From: Patellaria atrata CBS 101060
Taxonomy: Eukaryota > Ascomycota > Dothideomycetes > Patellariales > Patellariaceae
Reading direction: 5' to 3'
Assembly (NCBI GenBank): GCA_010093705.1
Contig: MU006090.1
Location: 66,056-130,055, forward strand
Length of the DNA stretch: 64,000 nucleotides
This document shows positions 10,369-22,628 of the stretch, in pieces; position 1 is the stretch's first letter; each line of letters begins with the position of its first letter. The notes under the pieces are model-generated. The model was not told where the DNA came from. It searched no databases and saw only the letters and a program-made list of their open reading frames with translations. Position numbers and translations under genes: made by a program.

Positions 10369-13284
10369 ATGCCTCCTAGAATTGCTAGAAGTTCAGTTTC
10401 AATATCGAAAATCCGGACCTCACGAAAAAAAAACCAAAAACGAACGCTCGATGCCTTTTCCATTGCCACCGCACAGAATCCCGAGCGTATCAAAGTCCGC
10501 CAACACCGGCTTGGTGAAGCTGAAGCTGAGGATCCACGGCGTAAACGGCAACGTCTTGCTGATGATCAGGAATCAGAACATGAGCTACCATGTAATCCCC
10601 TTCGAGTGCAGCGCAAGAGTGTAACCAAGGGCCGCTTCGATGAGCTCGATATTTCGAGCGGGAGTGATAGTGAAGGGAATACCTGGAGGTATGGCCAGGT
10701 AGAAGAGGACAACGATAGCGAATTGGATAGCGACGAAGCCTTTGGTGAAAGTGACGAAGAAAGATTTGAAGGGTTTACGTTTCGTGGAAGCTCAAGTGGG
10801 ACGCAGAAAGCTCGGGACAAAACGGGGACTCAGAATTTCGAAGAAGGTGACAAAGACGTGGGCCTAACTTTAGATGAAGGGGAAGGTGACCGCTCTAGAG
10901 ATGATGAAGACAGCGAAGATAGTTTGGGCGACGATGCTGTTGATTTGGCTACAGTGCTAGACCAGTATGAAAATGACGAGCCCCTTGCAAATCGCAAGCA
11001 CGAGAAGGATGCAGTAGAGGATCAATTCAAGAGCTTTGAAAATGAGGATGATTCGGAAGATTCTGCATCAACATCTGATGATGAACGTGTGAATCCAGTG
11101 AGGCTATCAAAGCTCCGCAATCTGATCTCGTCTTTAGATGAAGATCAAACAACATCAAGTCAAAAGTTACGTATTGATAATGCTCAGGAGGCTAGGCCCC
11201 CATCGGAATTTGGTCTTGCAACATCACACAAGCTTACAATAGACGATTTATTGCCCACAGTCACGGATCCTGCATTGAAACGGTCGCTGAAGCTTCTCAG
11301 GAAAGATACGAAGCCCTCAAAGCGTAACGGGATCCCCGGTAAACTAGAGGCACCGCTTCCGAAGCGACAGCAGGACCGTCTCGATCGTATTGCTACAAGT
11401 AAGAAAGCCAACGAAGAGATCAGCGATCGTTGGATTGAAACAGTAAAGCATCAAAGGAGAGTAAAACATATAGCTTTCCCTATCAAATACTCTGATGATG
11501 GTGAAGTTCAAGGAACACACAAGCTTCTCCCTACCTCCGAAAGCACTCCTCTGAATGAGTTAGAAAACGCAATTCAGAATATAATGCAGGAGAGTGGCAT
11601 GTTAACGTTGAACTCAAAGTCCGACGAGGACCGGATACGAGCTTTTGAAGAACTTCAGACAAACAAGATGCCAGTGGAGGAGGTGCTTGCTCGACGGGCC
11701 GAGCTGCGAAAAGCTCGAGATCTCTTGTTTAGGGAGGAAGTTCGGGCAAAAAGGATCAAAAAAATCAAGAGCAAAGCATATAGACGTGTACACCGCAAAG
11801 AACGTGAGCGTAATGCCGAGAAGGACCGGGCTGAGCTCATTGCAGAGGGTGTTGATGTGTCTGAAAATGAGCGAGAATACAATGACCGCCGGCGAGCTGA
11901 GGAGAGAATGGGTGCCAAACATAGAGAAAGTAAATGGGCCAAGGAGGTTAAGCAGAGTGGAAGAACATTCTGGGATGAAGATGCTCGCGCAGGCGTTACA
12001 GAGATGGCTCGTCGAAATGAAGAGCTCCGAAGGAGGATTGAGGGCAAAGATTACGGGGATAATGATGGAGATGCGTCAGATGTCAGTAGTGGTGCGTTTG
12101 AGAGTGATGTTGAAGACGACGAAGAATTACAAGTACGTAAACTCCAGCGTCAGCTGGGTCGCACCGCACAAGCTGAAGACGATGACGAACCTAAGACCTC
12201 AAATTTGTCTTCTATGCAATTTATGAGAAGAGCAGAGGCAGCCAGGAAGGCTCGAAACGATGAAGATGTGGAACGTATGCGCCGTGAGCTTGCTGGTGAG
12301 GAGACACCGAGCGCTGACGAGAATGAGAACTCAACATCCGTGGGACGTCGTATATTTGGCCCCATGTCGAAAGTACCAGTGGTTCCGGTGAAACAGAAAC
12401 CTCTGAATGAATTCGAAAAACACTTACCATCAGAGGATGAGAGTGACTATCACGAAAATGGCGTGGAAATAGTAGTTAGCCGACATAAATCTTCGGATGA
12501 GATCCAAAATCCGGGAGCTTCTTCACGTCGATCAGGTCTCAGCAGACCTTCGAAAGTGAAAGCCGAAGTGTCGTCGGAACCATTAGTAAATCCTTGGATC
12601 ACGCAGTCGCGTAAGGGTGTAAGATTTCTAGCAGAGAAGGACGACTCCAGTGTTGAAGCAGGTCATCAAGGCTCCTCATCATCCCAGAAGCAACAGTCAA
12701 TGTCCTCTGTTGCGGAGAAAGAAGTCCCGGCTAAGGCAGGTGGCTGGATGATTGTTACTTACTCCCGTGAAGAAGACGAGGAGCAAAGCGATGCATCAGA
12801 GGGACCGAACTTACCATTCGTCTTACGATCTTCCGATCTGGTACAGAAAGCTTTTGCGGGCGATGAAGTAGCCGCAGACTTCGAAGCAGAGAAAAAGGCC
12901 ACCATCGCAGAGGAGGACGACAAATTGGTGGACGAGACTCTGCCAGGCTGGGGCACTTGGACCGGCGAGGGACTGAGCAAGCAACAAAAGAAGCGTAACA
13001 AGGGTCGATTCCTCACTAAGGAAGATGGCATCAAGCCTGAGCAGCGGAAGGATGCAAAGCTCGCGAAAGTTATCATCAACGAGAAGCGCATAAAAAAGAA
13101 TGCTCGTTACCTTGCTACATCCTTACCTCACCCTTTCGAAAATCGCCAGCAGTATGAGAGATCTATGCGCTTGCCTGTTGGGCCGGAGTGGACTACAAAG
13201 GCTACTTTTCAAGATGCTACTCGACCAAGAATCACGATAAAACAAGGGTCAATCATCAAGCCGTTAGCGAAACCTTTGGTATGA
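10369..13284 (+). CDS. UTP14: U3 snoRNP / SSU processome protein UTP14
   Basis: A single 971-aa exon. Utp14 is an SSU processome component that stimulates the DEAH helicase Dhr1 to release U3 snoRNA from pre-rRNA in the nucleolus. Seen here: an N-terminal KRTLDAFSIA and KVRQHRLGEAE motif; long acidic DSD/EDSED stretches (~90-260); the conserved core beginning LPKRQQDRLDRIATSKKANEEISDRW; a highly charged helical region with the KIKSKAYRRVHRKE signature; and the C-terminal block PGWGTWTGEGLSKQQKKR, NARYLATSLPHPFENRQQYE and MRLPVGPEWTTK. Length is as expected. The start at 10369 gives the canonical MPPR beginning. Its promoter is shared with mL41 and carries the MITE. Confidence 0.97.
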   Translation: MPPRIARSSVSISKIRTSRKKNQKRTLDAFSIATAQNPERIKVRQHRLGEAEAEDPRRKRQRLADDQESEHELPCNPLRVQRKSVTKGRFDELDISSGSDSEGNTWRYGQVEEDNDSELDSDEAFGESDEERFEGFTFRGSSSGTQKARDKTGTQNFEEGDKDVGLTLDEGEGDRSRDDEDSEDSLGDDAVDLATVLDQYENDEPLANRKHEKDAVEDQFKSFENEDDSEDSASTSDDERVNPVRLSKLRNLISSLDEDQTTSSQKLRIDNAQEARPPSEFGLATSHKLTIDDLLPTVTDPALKRSLKLLRKDTKPSKRNGIPGKLEAPLPKRQQDRLDRIATSKKANEEISDRWIETVKHQRRVKHIAFPIKYSDDGEVQGTHKLLPTSESTPLNELENAIQNIMQESGMLTLNSKSDEDRIRAFEELQTNKMPVEEVLARRAELRKARDLLFREEVRAKRIKKIKSKAYRRVHRKERERNAEKDRAELIAEGVDVSENEREYNDRRRAEERMGAKHRESKWAKEVKQSGRTFWDEDARAGVTEMARRNEELRRRIEGKDYGDNDGDASDVSSGAFESDVEDDEELQVRKLQRQLGRTAQAEDDDEPKTSNLSSMQFMRRAEAARKARNDEDVERMRRELAGEETPSADENENSTSVGRRIFGPMSKVPVVPVKQKPLNEFEKHLPSEDESDYHENGVEIVVSRHKSSDEIQNPGASSRRSGLSRPSKVKAEVSSEPLVNPWITQSRKGVRFLAEKDDSSVEAGHQGSSSSQKQQSMSSVAEKEVPAKAGGWMIVTYSREEDEEQSDASEGPNLPFVLRSSDLVQKAFAGDEVAADFEAEKKATIAEEDDKLVDETLPGWGTWTGEGLSKQQKKRNKGRFLTKEDGIKPEQRKDAKLAKVIINEKRIKKNARYLATSLPHPFENRQQYERSMRLPVGPEWTTKATFQDATRPRITIKQGSIIKPLAKPLV

Positions 13285-14465
13285 TTAACTAGTTGAGGAC
13301 GATGGGTATGGACTAGGCCTAGTAGGAGGGGGTCTACTGTACTGTACATATATATATCCGTCTGATAGAGTAATGACAGTATGCCGAAGTCACATGACCA
13401 TGTATGGAAGAAAGCGTTGTATATTGAACTTGAGGGTGAATTCAGAAGTTGTGTGAGCGTGGGAGACATCCTATAGTTGTATCTAACGTAGGATAGATAG
13501 GACTCTAGCATGATCTAGATTCCGATCATGCTCCCCCGCGATGTCGTTGGTGATTAAATTAAAACTTGTTTAGGTACGAGCAGCGGGTCTCCTGTCACCT
13601 ACAGAGCGCGTGGTCAGATCTTGCATTAAACACTTCCTTATTCCTGATTGTAGTAGCTTAGAACTACAGTTAAGGTAGAAAACTAGAACTACCGACTACC
13701 AACTATCGGACCCGAGATGCGAGATGACCTCCCTCCCATCCACATCCCCAACAAGGTCAAGGCGAGACTTGTCAAAGTTAGCTCCTGATTTTTCATTGAG
13801 AATTTTGCTCATTCCGCAGATAAGAGAGGAATCTGAGCATACGAGCTACACCGTAGAAGTAGTCTACACATACAGTACCTTAAGTTGTGATGGAAAAAGA
13901 CTCCCCTTCGCTTCCCCATATCTGGTGACATCTCGTTAAAATATAGCTGAGTATGTGTCCATCTTTCCGCGAAAAGCTACGGCTCAAATGACTGACCCGA
14001 ACTATCTGATATAGTACCTATGTAGAATTTCGCTCACCTGGCCTGTACGACTTACCTATTAGCATGCCACGCGACGAAATTGCATTCCAGAAGCAAAGGA
14101 AACTTTTACGCTCTATATAGTAGGTAAGGCAAGATTTCTCATTCCTAGGTCTTGCTCCGGAAACAAAGATAATATAATGCCTCATTCGCGACTGTTCCGT
14201 CGTCACTCGTCAATACTGAGTTCTGTCAACCCGTCCAAATATATCACAACACCGTATCCCAACCCCGAATACTCCCAAACATTGTTTTATCTAGCTCTCG
14301 TCTCTAAGATAAGTCAACTGTCAGGCGGCCCTCTGGGGCCGTCTACCACTGGTCCGAGCAGAGCTCGACCAAAACACCGCGAGGATTCATAAAAACCCGT
14401 TACCTTCTCTATTTTTGTATAGTTGTCTGTTCGTCAGTGAGGTTCTGGGTTGAAGAAAGAAAAAT
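13285..14465. other. Intergenic, UTP14 to GH81
   Basis: 1.2 kb. A TACTGTACTGTACATATATATA word begins near 13335 just past UTP14 and may belong to its 3' end. A TATA-like ATAAAAACCC lies near 14390, upstream of the GH81 start. No gene seen. Confidence 0.5.
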
Positions 14466-17400
14466 ATGGCTGCACTACACTCTTTCATCATAGTCTTTAC
14501 CTTCCTACTAATGTTAATGCATATATCTAGAGCGTACGCAGCACCTTTACAAGCGGATCAGCAACCAGTGCCGGACAGGAGTTGCTTGACGGTGACAGTG
14601 ACAGTACCGCCTGTTCGATATTCCTCCAGCACTGAAACCATTCCTTTATCGAGTGAATCGATCGACAGTCTTTTATCAGCAGCGCCTGGGCTCCAAGCTC
14701 CGTCTCGTAACCTCCCTTCACCTACCCAAGCAAGCACTCCTTTTGTGTCGTCTTCGTTATTCTCTAGTTTTCGGACGAGTTCCTCGAGTTCCGGAGAATA
14801 TATTCCTTATCAAACGACGGATTCTGTTATATCGTTAATAGTTACAATACCCTTTGTGCAATCCTTACCAGGATCTGTTCAAGCGTATACATTTGGTGTA
14901 AGTAAATGATCATTTTTGATGGCTGTTGCTCCATGAGAGAAACGCTTTATGTGGGAATCCAAAACGGAAAGCTTAGTTCATGAAGTGGACTGAGTGATAT
15001 CCAATCTGTTCACGCTCTCCACCCTCAGCGCCTTCCTCTGGAGGCGGACATGCTTCTACTCGCATAATATATTCTTGCTGTGATGCTTTTCAACTCTTAC
15101 TCTTATCAGTTCATTCTATCTTTTATTCCTCTGCCGATTCTCCTGAGTCAAACACCTTCAACATCTTCGCTGACTTCCTACAACAGTCTATTAACTCCAT
15201 TATTCCTATATCGGGTGCAACACCATTTCCGGACATTGTTATACAACCTCCCTTTGAAGCTTTATCGCCAATTCAACCTCCGACACCTTCCCTCTCATAT
15301 CAACCAGCTCTTTCGACCGTTATTTCAAGCATGCCACTCTTTGTCTCTATGACCGCAGGCGGGCCACCAGATCAGGTTACTCGTCGTGCTGCACATCCGG
15401 TAGCTCGGAAAGGGATTAATGACTCTCCTTCTAAGGTAATACCAACAAACAACTTCTACGGTAATCTCATGCTAGGAAACCAAAATCAAGGGGTATGGAC
15501 GCACCCATATTCACTACGCTGGGTCAAGGGAACAGGGAACTCTTCTAGTTGGGGCTTCGGTGTGTCCCATATTGAAAGAAGTCAATTTGCGTATGGCCCC
15601 GGTAATCCCAACAAGTACTTTATTGCTCCCCTAGGCATTACCTCCATTATCCTGAGCGCGCAAGAACTTAGCAACTCAACGGCGCTCACAACAGACTCAC
15701 TTGAAGCATTTAGCGTCAATGCGAACCTCGCGGTCTCTGCTCAGTCGGGACCTCTCGTTACATTCCCACTTGTTCAAGGTATGGGCTTTTTTACTGGCGT
15801 ATATCTAGGAGCTACGGCATTGATTCAGACGGATGTATTCTTCCGTACTCTTTCTGGTCCATGGACCTTGGGTACTTCGCTCAAGTATAAGGTGTTACTC
15901 GAAGACGGTCGCACGTGGCTCTTTTATGTCCATTCTAGTCAAGGTTATGTAAACCCTCAGTTCATACTCAGGAGTAATACCACAATCCAGGGACCATCTG
16001 GCTTCCGAGGATCCATCCAGGTAGCCAAGCTCCCTGAAGGTCAGAGCAATGCAGAATCGTGGTATGATTGGGCTGCTGGGGTATATCCAGTCACCGGCGC
16101 AACTTTCGGAACGTTCAATAACGGCTCCGCGAGTTACACCCTGAGTTGGCAGAAAGGAGGCGACACGGGGAAGACACTAATCATGTGGGCGCTCCCACAC
16201 CACATTCAGTCTTTTAACGGGGGTGTGGGTGCAGCTGCGACCGACGTTCAGTTGTATACAACGACCAAAGGTCAAGCAACATTGGTTGCTTCGGATCAAT
16301 GGGTCATGGTTGAGAAGCTGGTTACTGATATGGGTTTCACTCCTTGGACGCCGCAGAATCGGAGTGTTACCACATTGCCGGAAAAGGCTATTGTTGCCAT
16401 CAACAGTGTCGCTTCCTCGGAACTCAACCAAGATTTTGCGCCGCAGACAAATCTCGATTCAATGTACTTCAGTGGAAAGGGTCTAGCGAAATTCGCCGCC
16501 ATCTTAATCGCTGTGAATGACTTGGCCAGGAATCCGGGTCTTGCCGCAGCTGGACTAAGCAAGCTCAAAACAGCGTTCAACAATTTTGTTCAAAATACAC
16601 AGAAATCTCCTTTGTATGTACCGAACTCGATTGTGACGAGCGCGTAGATCAATTGTTAACTGATATTATAGGGTTTACGATCAGATATTCAAAGGCGTCA
16701 TTAGTACAGCCGGATACTCTGATCCGGGGGCAGATTTCGGTAATACTTATTATAACGACCATCACTTCCATTATGGTTATTTCGTTTACACTGCTGCTGT
16801 AATTGCGCATCTTGATCCGTCGTGGCTCAACCAAGGGACGAATCTGCAATGGGTACAGACGGTGAGTAGTCAGCTCGAATTCCAGAGTTAAAGAGCGTTA
16901 AGGTGGGATTGGTTCGAGGTAGAATGCTAACAGACGGGATATAGCTCGTCCAAGACTTTGCTAGTCCTGTTGCCGATGAGAGGTTCCCATTCTCAAGAGC
17001 GGTATGTAATCCGTAATCTCCATTTAAAGATTGAACTAACACGCGCACGCGCAGTTCGACTGGTTTCGTAGGTGATCTCTCTCCAATCCGATGAACACAA
17101 TCGATTTTCTAACATGTACTGTACACCTACGCAGACGGACACAGTTGGGCCAAAGGGCTGTTCGAAAGTGCGGACGGAAAAGATCAAGAGTCCACAAGCG
17201 AAGACGCATTCGCTAGCTATGCGCTCAAACTCTGGGGCCGCGTAATCGGCGATGCGGCATTAGAAGCTCGAGGTGAGTATAGTCTTGACCGGTCTCCCGA
17301 GAAGCCGGGGAAATGTGCCATCTAGATGAAGTCAGTGCTGATGTGCAAAGGTGACCTCATGCTCGCTATCCAGGCTCGAACTTTCCAGAACTACTTCCTT

Positions 17401-17855
17401 ATGGATTCTTCTAACAAGATCCAGCCAGCCAGCTTTATCGAGAACAAAGTTACGGGGATCCTTTTTGAGAACAAAGTAGACCACGCCACGTACTTCAGTG
17501 CCGATATCGAATGCATACAGGGGTATGTTGTGCATCATGGTGTAGTTCCAGCCTTGCAGCCTACTGACCCTTTATCTTTTTCAGGATCCACATGATACCC
17601 ATCATGCCTCCATCCACACTTATCCGGAGTAAGGCATTTGTAACGGAAGAATGGAATAAGTATTTCAGTAACGGCCGGGTCGACAGTATTCCCGGAGGCT
17701 GGCGAGGAATCCTGTATGCCAATCTTGCTATCATCAACCCCAAAGCTTCATATGATTTCTTTGCTCAACCGAATTTTGACCCATCCTGGTTGGATGGAGG
17801 GGCCAGCCGCACGTGGTATCTAGCTTATGCTGCAGCATTGGGTGGCTGTACATGA
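14466..17855 (+). CDS. Secreted endo-1,3-beta-glucanase, GH81
   Basis: Eight exons: 14466-14895, 15110-16613, 16672-16861, 16945-17001, 17055-17067, 17135-17272, 17351-17522 and 17585-17855; 924 aa. GH81 enzymes cleave beta-1,3-glucan with inversion and act in septum/cell-wall remodelling. The protein has a signal peptide (core [12 protein letters not shown], cut after AYA), a Ser/Thr-rich linker to about residue 210, then the GH81 domain starting at [18 protein letters not shown]. Diagnostic pieces appear only after splicing: [16 protein letters not shown] (catalytic Asp region), [14 protein letters not shown], and DQESTSED with two Glu four residues apart as in characterised GH81 members, then IQGIHMIP. 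Exon 5 is only 13 nt. Intron 1 is long (214 nt), and a second acceptor at 15028 would add 27 in-frame residues, so that boundary is uncertain. Confidence 0.93.
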
Positions 17856-19570
17856 GCCCAATGTTGATACACGACGCTCGACGCTCGGCCATACAGCTTC
17901 TTTTCCTCTTTTTTGTCCCCCCTATTCTTTCCTGATCGACGTAGTGACCCATCGTTGTCCAAGGCTCGACCTGTCAGTTCGTTGACATTGTTTGATCATT
18001 GGAAGACGATTAGGCTGCAATCATGTACAAGCAGTGCCGTGTAACGTCGATATTGGTGATGAGCCTTGCATTTGCCATCAAGGGTGGTGGCGCAGAGAGT
18101 GTGTGCGGTATAGTTCTAATCATTCGGCACTGTTCCTTAATTGACAGTTTTCGTATGGTGTAGTTGGTTCTACTAAGTTCTGCACTTGTCGAACAAGCTA
18201 AATAATATCAATTAATATTCTGAATATAGTATAGAGAGACTTGACTCTTGAGGGGTGGTGACAGCGCGTTTACTTATCGGATTGAGCCTGATCCTAGTAT
18301 GGACTATCACCAGTATGAACGCGCTAACTGACGTATTAACTTGATGCGTCTTCACGTCTGCACACCGCTGATATTTTTGTTCTCACCTCATATCCTTCCT
18401 CTTCCTCTTCTTCTTTTTATATCCTCAAAACTACTCCTCCCTTTTTCTTATATTTCCTCTGTCTTTTGCACCAAAATTCTTGTCCTACCGTTAATCACCA
18501 AGTCCTCGTTTCTTCACGTTTTGCTATTCAATCGAGATCATTTCGACAAAGAGTGTAACACGTCTTTGACGTGCCGTACCTCATACCCATCCATATATAT
18601 ATGGTAGCTGAAAAATAGGAACGTCTTTTACTGCATCGATATCTTTCGTTGTAGGAATTCGTCCCGCCGGTTGATCGATCTTTAAGATATTCCAGAATAG
18701 TCTTAGAGGTCCGTTCATACCAAAAACAACCAAGAGAGTCTGGAACGGGTAAGTTGAACCAGTCTCTTTTCTCAAGAGAGAGGAAACAAGAGGTTTGTTT
18801 GACAAACTTGATTACTTTGAACATCTGTGTTGTACCTCATTGTTGAATGTGTAAAGCTGCGGCATCTAAGCGGTACGGGTTGGTACTCAATCCCTCCTTT
18901 GTCACTGTTTGGCTCAACTCATGTCACTCAAACATCATTCTATTGCTTATTATTCCTCTGATAAATAGCGCTTCCCCTGATCTCGCAACATAAGAAAGCT
19001 TCCCGTTGACACATCGGCCACACCCTAATCACAAGATTTCATTAGTCAGGTGTCCGCATCTGAGTGCTACTTGCCCCTACCCTTAGCATAAACACAACTT
19101 TTACTTTTCAATCGCCCTTCCTCCTTCTTCATCGAACCTCTCTGGTACGCAGTCGCACGGCACTTTCACTCGCTGTCATCTCCAGGAAGTTGCTAACATC
19201 ACCTACAGAGCTATCCGAACACGCAAACAAGCTTGGTCTAGTTGGTAGCTTCCCATCCAGAAACAGAATCCATACACACAAGCTTATTTTGCTTCACTTG
19301 CAGGAAATATTCTCCCTGCTGAAGAGATTCCAAACTTAACAGTTCACAACATTCACTCCAGCTCTCATCATCTTGATATTATACACTAAGTACGTACATT
19401 GCTTTCACAAACAAGCAGCCCCGCTCGACGTCTTCACCTTTTTACTCGAATCTGCTTACGGGTTTTAGTCAAGGCACGTGTCACTCTTTGCTTTTGCTCG
19501 ACAGTAGACATCGTTATCATTTCGCAGTTCGCATCTAAGCCAAGTAGATTACTTTCGAATCACGACAACC
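17856..19570. other. Intergenic and Argonaute 5' leader
   Basis: 1.7 kb. Pyrimidine-rich segments at about 18360-18540 and 19090-19570 look like promoter and 5' untranslated leader of the Argonaute gene. A 91-codon frame at 19064-19339 would be an upstream ORF if that part is transcribed. No separate gene is accepted. Confidence 0.45.
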
Positions 19571-22500
19571 ATGAGTTCTGCCCCTAGAGGCCGTGGTGCC
19601 GGTAGAGGTAGCGACCGAGTTCGGGGTGGTGACCGTGGAGGGGCTGACCGCGGCCGCGGTGGCTATCGAGGTGGTTTCGAGGATAGAGGTCGCGGTGGAG
19701 GCGAGTTTAGAGGCCGTGGAGGTCATGGTGGTGGTGACTTCCATGGTCGGGGTGGTGATAGGGGACGTGGTGGCGGTGGCCGTGGAGGTGCTGCTGTCGG
19801 AAGTATATTCATGTGAGTTGAATATTCTCTCGTATCTGATCTTCTTTGACAATCTTGCCAGGGAGAATACTCCTCCACCAGCTCCTGATAAGGTTGTCAC
19901 CGAGCAGGAAAACAAATCGATCCAGGAGTCAAAACAACTCTTGGCTGGTCTTTCACTGGACAATCGGCTCCCATTACGACCGGCGTATGCAACTCAGGGA
20001 ACCCCCATTATCCTCCGCACGAATTATTTTAACCTTAAACTTGCGAGCGGTAAAGACCCTGTATTCTACAGATACGTCGTAGACATCACGCCCGTTCTAG
20101 ATCATAGGCGAAAGAAGCGGAGACTCTTGCAAATGCTCCTCCAGCAACCACCGTTCAACGCCAACGCTTGCGCTACCGATTATGCGAGTATTATTATCAC
20201 TGCACAGAAAATTGATCTCAAGGACAACAATAGGTTTGAAATAGTCCTCCACGAAGCTGGAGAAAACGCGTTTCCGCCACCAACTGCTGGCGAACCTCAG
20301 GAGCGTATTGACGCCAGGCGTCGACGAACACACACTTTGAAAGTGGAATTCCAGACCTCGTTCACTACTTCCGGGCTGTTCAACTACGTCAAATCTTCCG
20401 CACCTGGCACGCCCTTCGATAAGAAAGCTGAAGTTGTTCAAGCCATGAATATCGTTCTATGCAGAGCTCCCAATACCATGCAACATATTACGCCAACCTT
20501 GGAGAATGTTTTCTACCCTTCCGGGCTTCACCAGGGAGTCCAAGCTCATGACCTCGGTAAAGGGCTTCAAGCTTTGAGGGGATACTACTCCTCTGTTCGC
20601 CTAGCGACAGGTCGTGTCTTAATAAATGTCAATGTGTCTCACGCGGCATTCTTTAACTCGGGGCCTCTCCTTAGTCTCTTCGAGTCATTCCTCTCTGGCG
20701 TAGAAAAGACTGGACAAAATCTACGAGACCTCCAAACTTTCATCAAAGGTCTCCGCGTTCGGACTGGGTACACAAAGGAGAAGGGTGCCGATGGGAAGGA
20801 AGTGACGGTTACCAAAATCAAAAGCGTGCAGGGGTTTTCAAAGGATCCAGTACTCGGAGCGGGCAGTGACCGAGTTAGATTTACGTGGACGGACGAGAAA
20901 ACCGGCGCACAAAAGACGGGAACGGTCGAGCAGTTTTTCCGTGAGAAATGGGGAGTTAAGCTACAGCAACCTCGGGCACCGGTGGTCAATTGCGGTGGTC
21001 CCAATAACGCTCAATGGATCCCCTCTGAGCTATGTTTTGTTCTTGCAGGACAACAAGCTCGACAGAAACTTAGCCCAGAGCAGACGAGTGAGATGATTCG
21101 ATTCTCTGCGAGACCCCCCAGCGCGAATGCCGCCAGTATCACCGGTGACGGACTCAAAATGATGAGGATTCTCAGTCCTGAGGCTCAAATGTCGACACAC
21201 GGGCCGTTCGGGCTAAACATTTCAGCAGAGATGATTACTGTCCATGGTCGAGTCTTGACGGCTCCGAAGTTATCGTATAAAGCGACAGTAAATCCAAGAC
21301 CGGGCTCATGGAACCTTCAGGGTCAGACGTTCTCCAGACCTGGGACTATATCGTCCTGGACAATGCTGGTGATCAAGGAAGGGCAAAATGACCGGCCGTT
21401 AAGAACCGAAGACCCAGGTACCATTTTGACGACATTTAAGAAAGCGCTACAAAAATATGGACTGACTGTCGGCACCCCAGGTGCAGTCGAAACGGTTGCT
21501 GTCCAATTTCTCTCATCAAAGTTGCATCGACCCGGGATTAATCAAGAGCTTGATGTCAAACTGGGACAATTGGACAAGAAGGGATATAAATTCCTTTTGG
21601 TAATCCTGCCTAAGAAAGATACATATTTATACGACCGTGTGAAATTCTACGGAGACGTGAAATATGGCATCCATACGGTTTGCTCGTGGGGTGCCAACAT
21701 CATCAAAGAGAAGGGCCAGGATATGTACTTGGCCAATCTCGCTCTCAAATGGAACCTAAAGAGCGGCGGTGTGAATCACTTCATCGACGCGAACGACCTC
21801 AAGCCGATAGATGGCTCCACAATGCTTGTCGGTATAGACGTCACTCATCCTTCACCCGGTAGCGTAAAGAAAGCTCCCAGTATAGCAGGTATCGTAACCA
21901 ATATCAACGCGCAGCTTGCTCAATGGCCGGCTTCCATCCGTATCCAGGAATCCAGAGCCGAAATGGTGCAAGGTCTCGAAGAAATGTTCATCGAGCGTCT
22001 CCGCAACTGGCAGAGAAAAAACTCTAACGCCCTGCCTAACAAGGTAATAGTCTACCGCGACGGCGTCTCCGAAGGTCAGTATAACCTCGTCCTAACCCAC
22101 GAGTACACCGCTCTTGTTAGTGCCTTTAAAATAGTCTATGGGCAAGAGAACAAACATCCAAAAGTCTCCATCATCGTCGTCGGCAAGCGTCACCATACGC
22201 GTTTCTACCCCACTAGACCCCAAGATTCGGAGGGTAAGTCCATGAACCCCAAGCCCGGCACAGTTGTCGACCGTGGAATCACCGGTTATGCAGACAAGAG
22301 CTGGGATTTCTTCCTCCAAGCCCATGCCGGGTTGCAGGGAACCGCACGTCCAGCACATTACGTTGTCATCAAAGACGAGAACAAACTCGGTGCGGACATG
22401 CTCGAGCAGCTGACCCATAAGCTGTGCTATCTCTTCGGCAGGGCAACTAAGGCGGTGTCGATCTGTCCACCCGCATACTATGCGGATCTACTCTGTGAAA

Positions 22501-22628
22501 GGGGCCGTGCATACCTTCATAATGCCATGACGGATGGCGGAGATTCGGAGGCGAGCTTCGATCCAAACGCTGCAGAGTGGACGAGGGGCGTTCATCCTAA
22601 TCTTGAGGACTCTATGTTCTACATCTAA
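19571..22628 (+). CDS. Argonaute (QDE-2-like), RNA-silencing slicer
   Basis: Two exons, 19571-19812 and 19862-22628, give 1002 aa; the 49-nt intron has a GTGAGT donor and CAG acceptor and restores the Met81-Glu-Asn-Thr junction. Exon 1 is almost wholly an RGG/RGR-repeat domain (residues 5-75), an RNA-binding and methylation-prone tail. Then follow the N domain (~85-270), a linker, PAZ (~300-450), MID, and PIWI (~620-960). The slicer tetrad is complete: Asp740 (GIDVTHPS), Glu781 (SRAEMV), Asp814 (YRDGVSEGQY) and His913 (RPAHYV). The protein ends in MFYI, like other eukaryotic Argonautes. It loads small RNAs and silences matching transcripts in the cytoplasm (quelling or milRNA pathways). No Dicer or RNA-dependent polymerase lies in the window. 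Confidence 0.96.
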
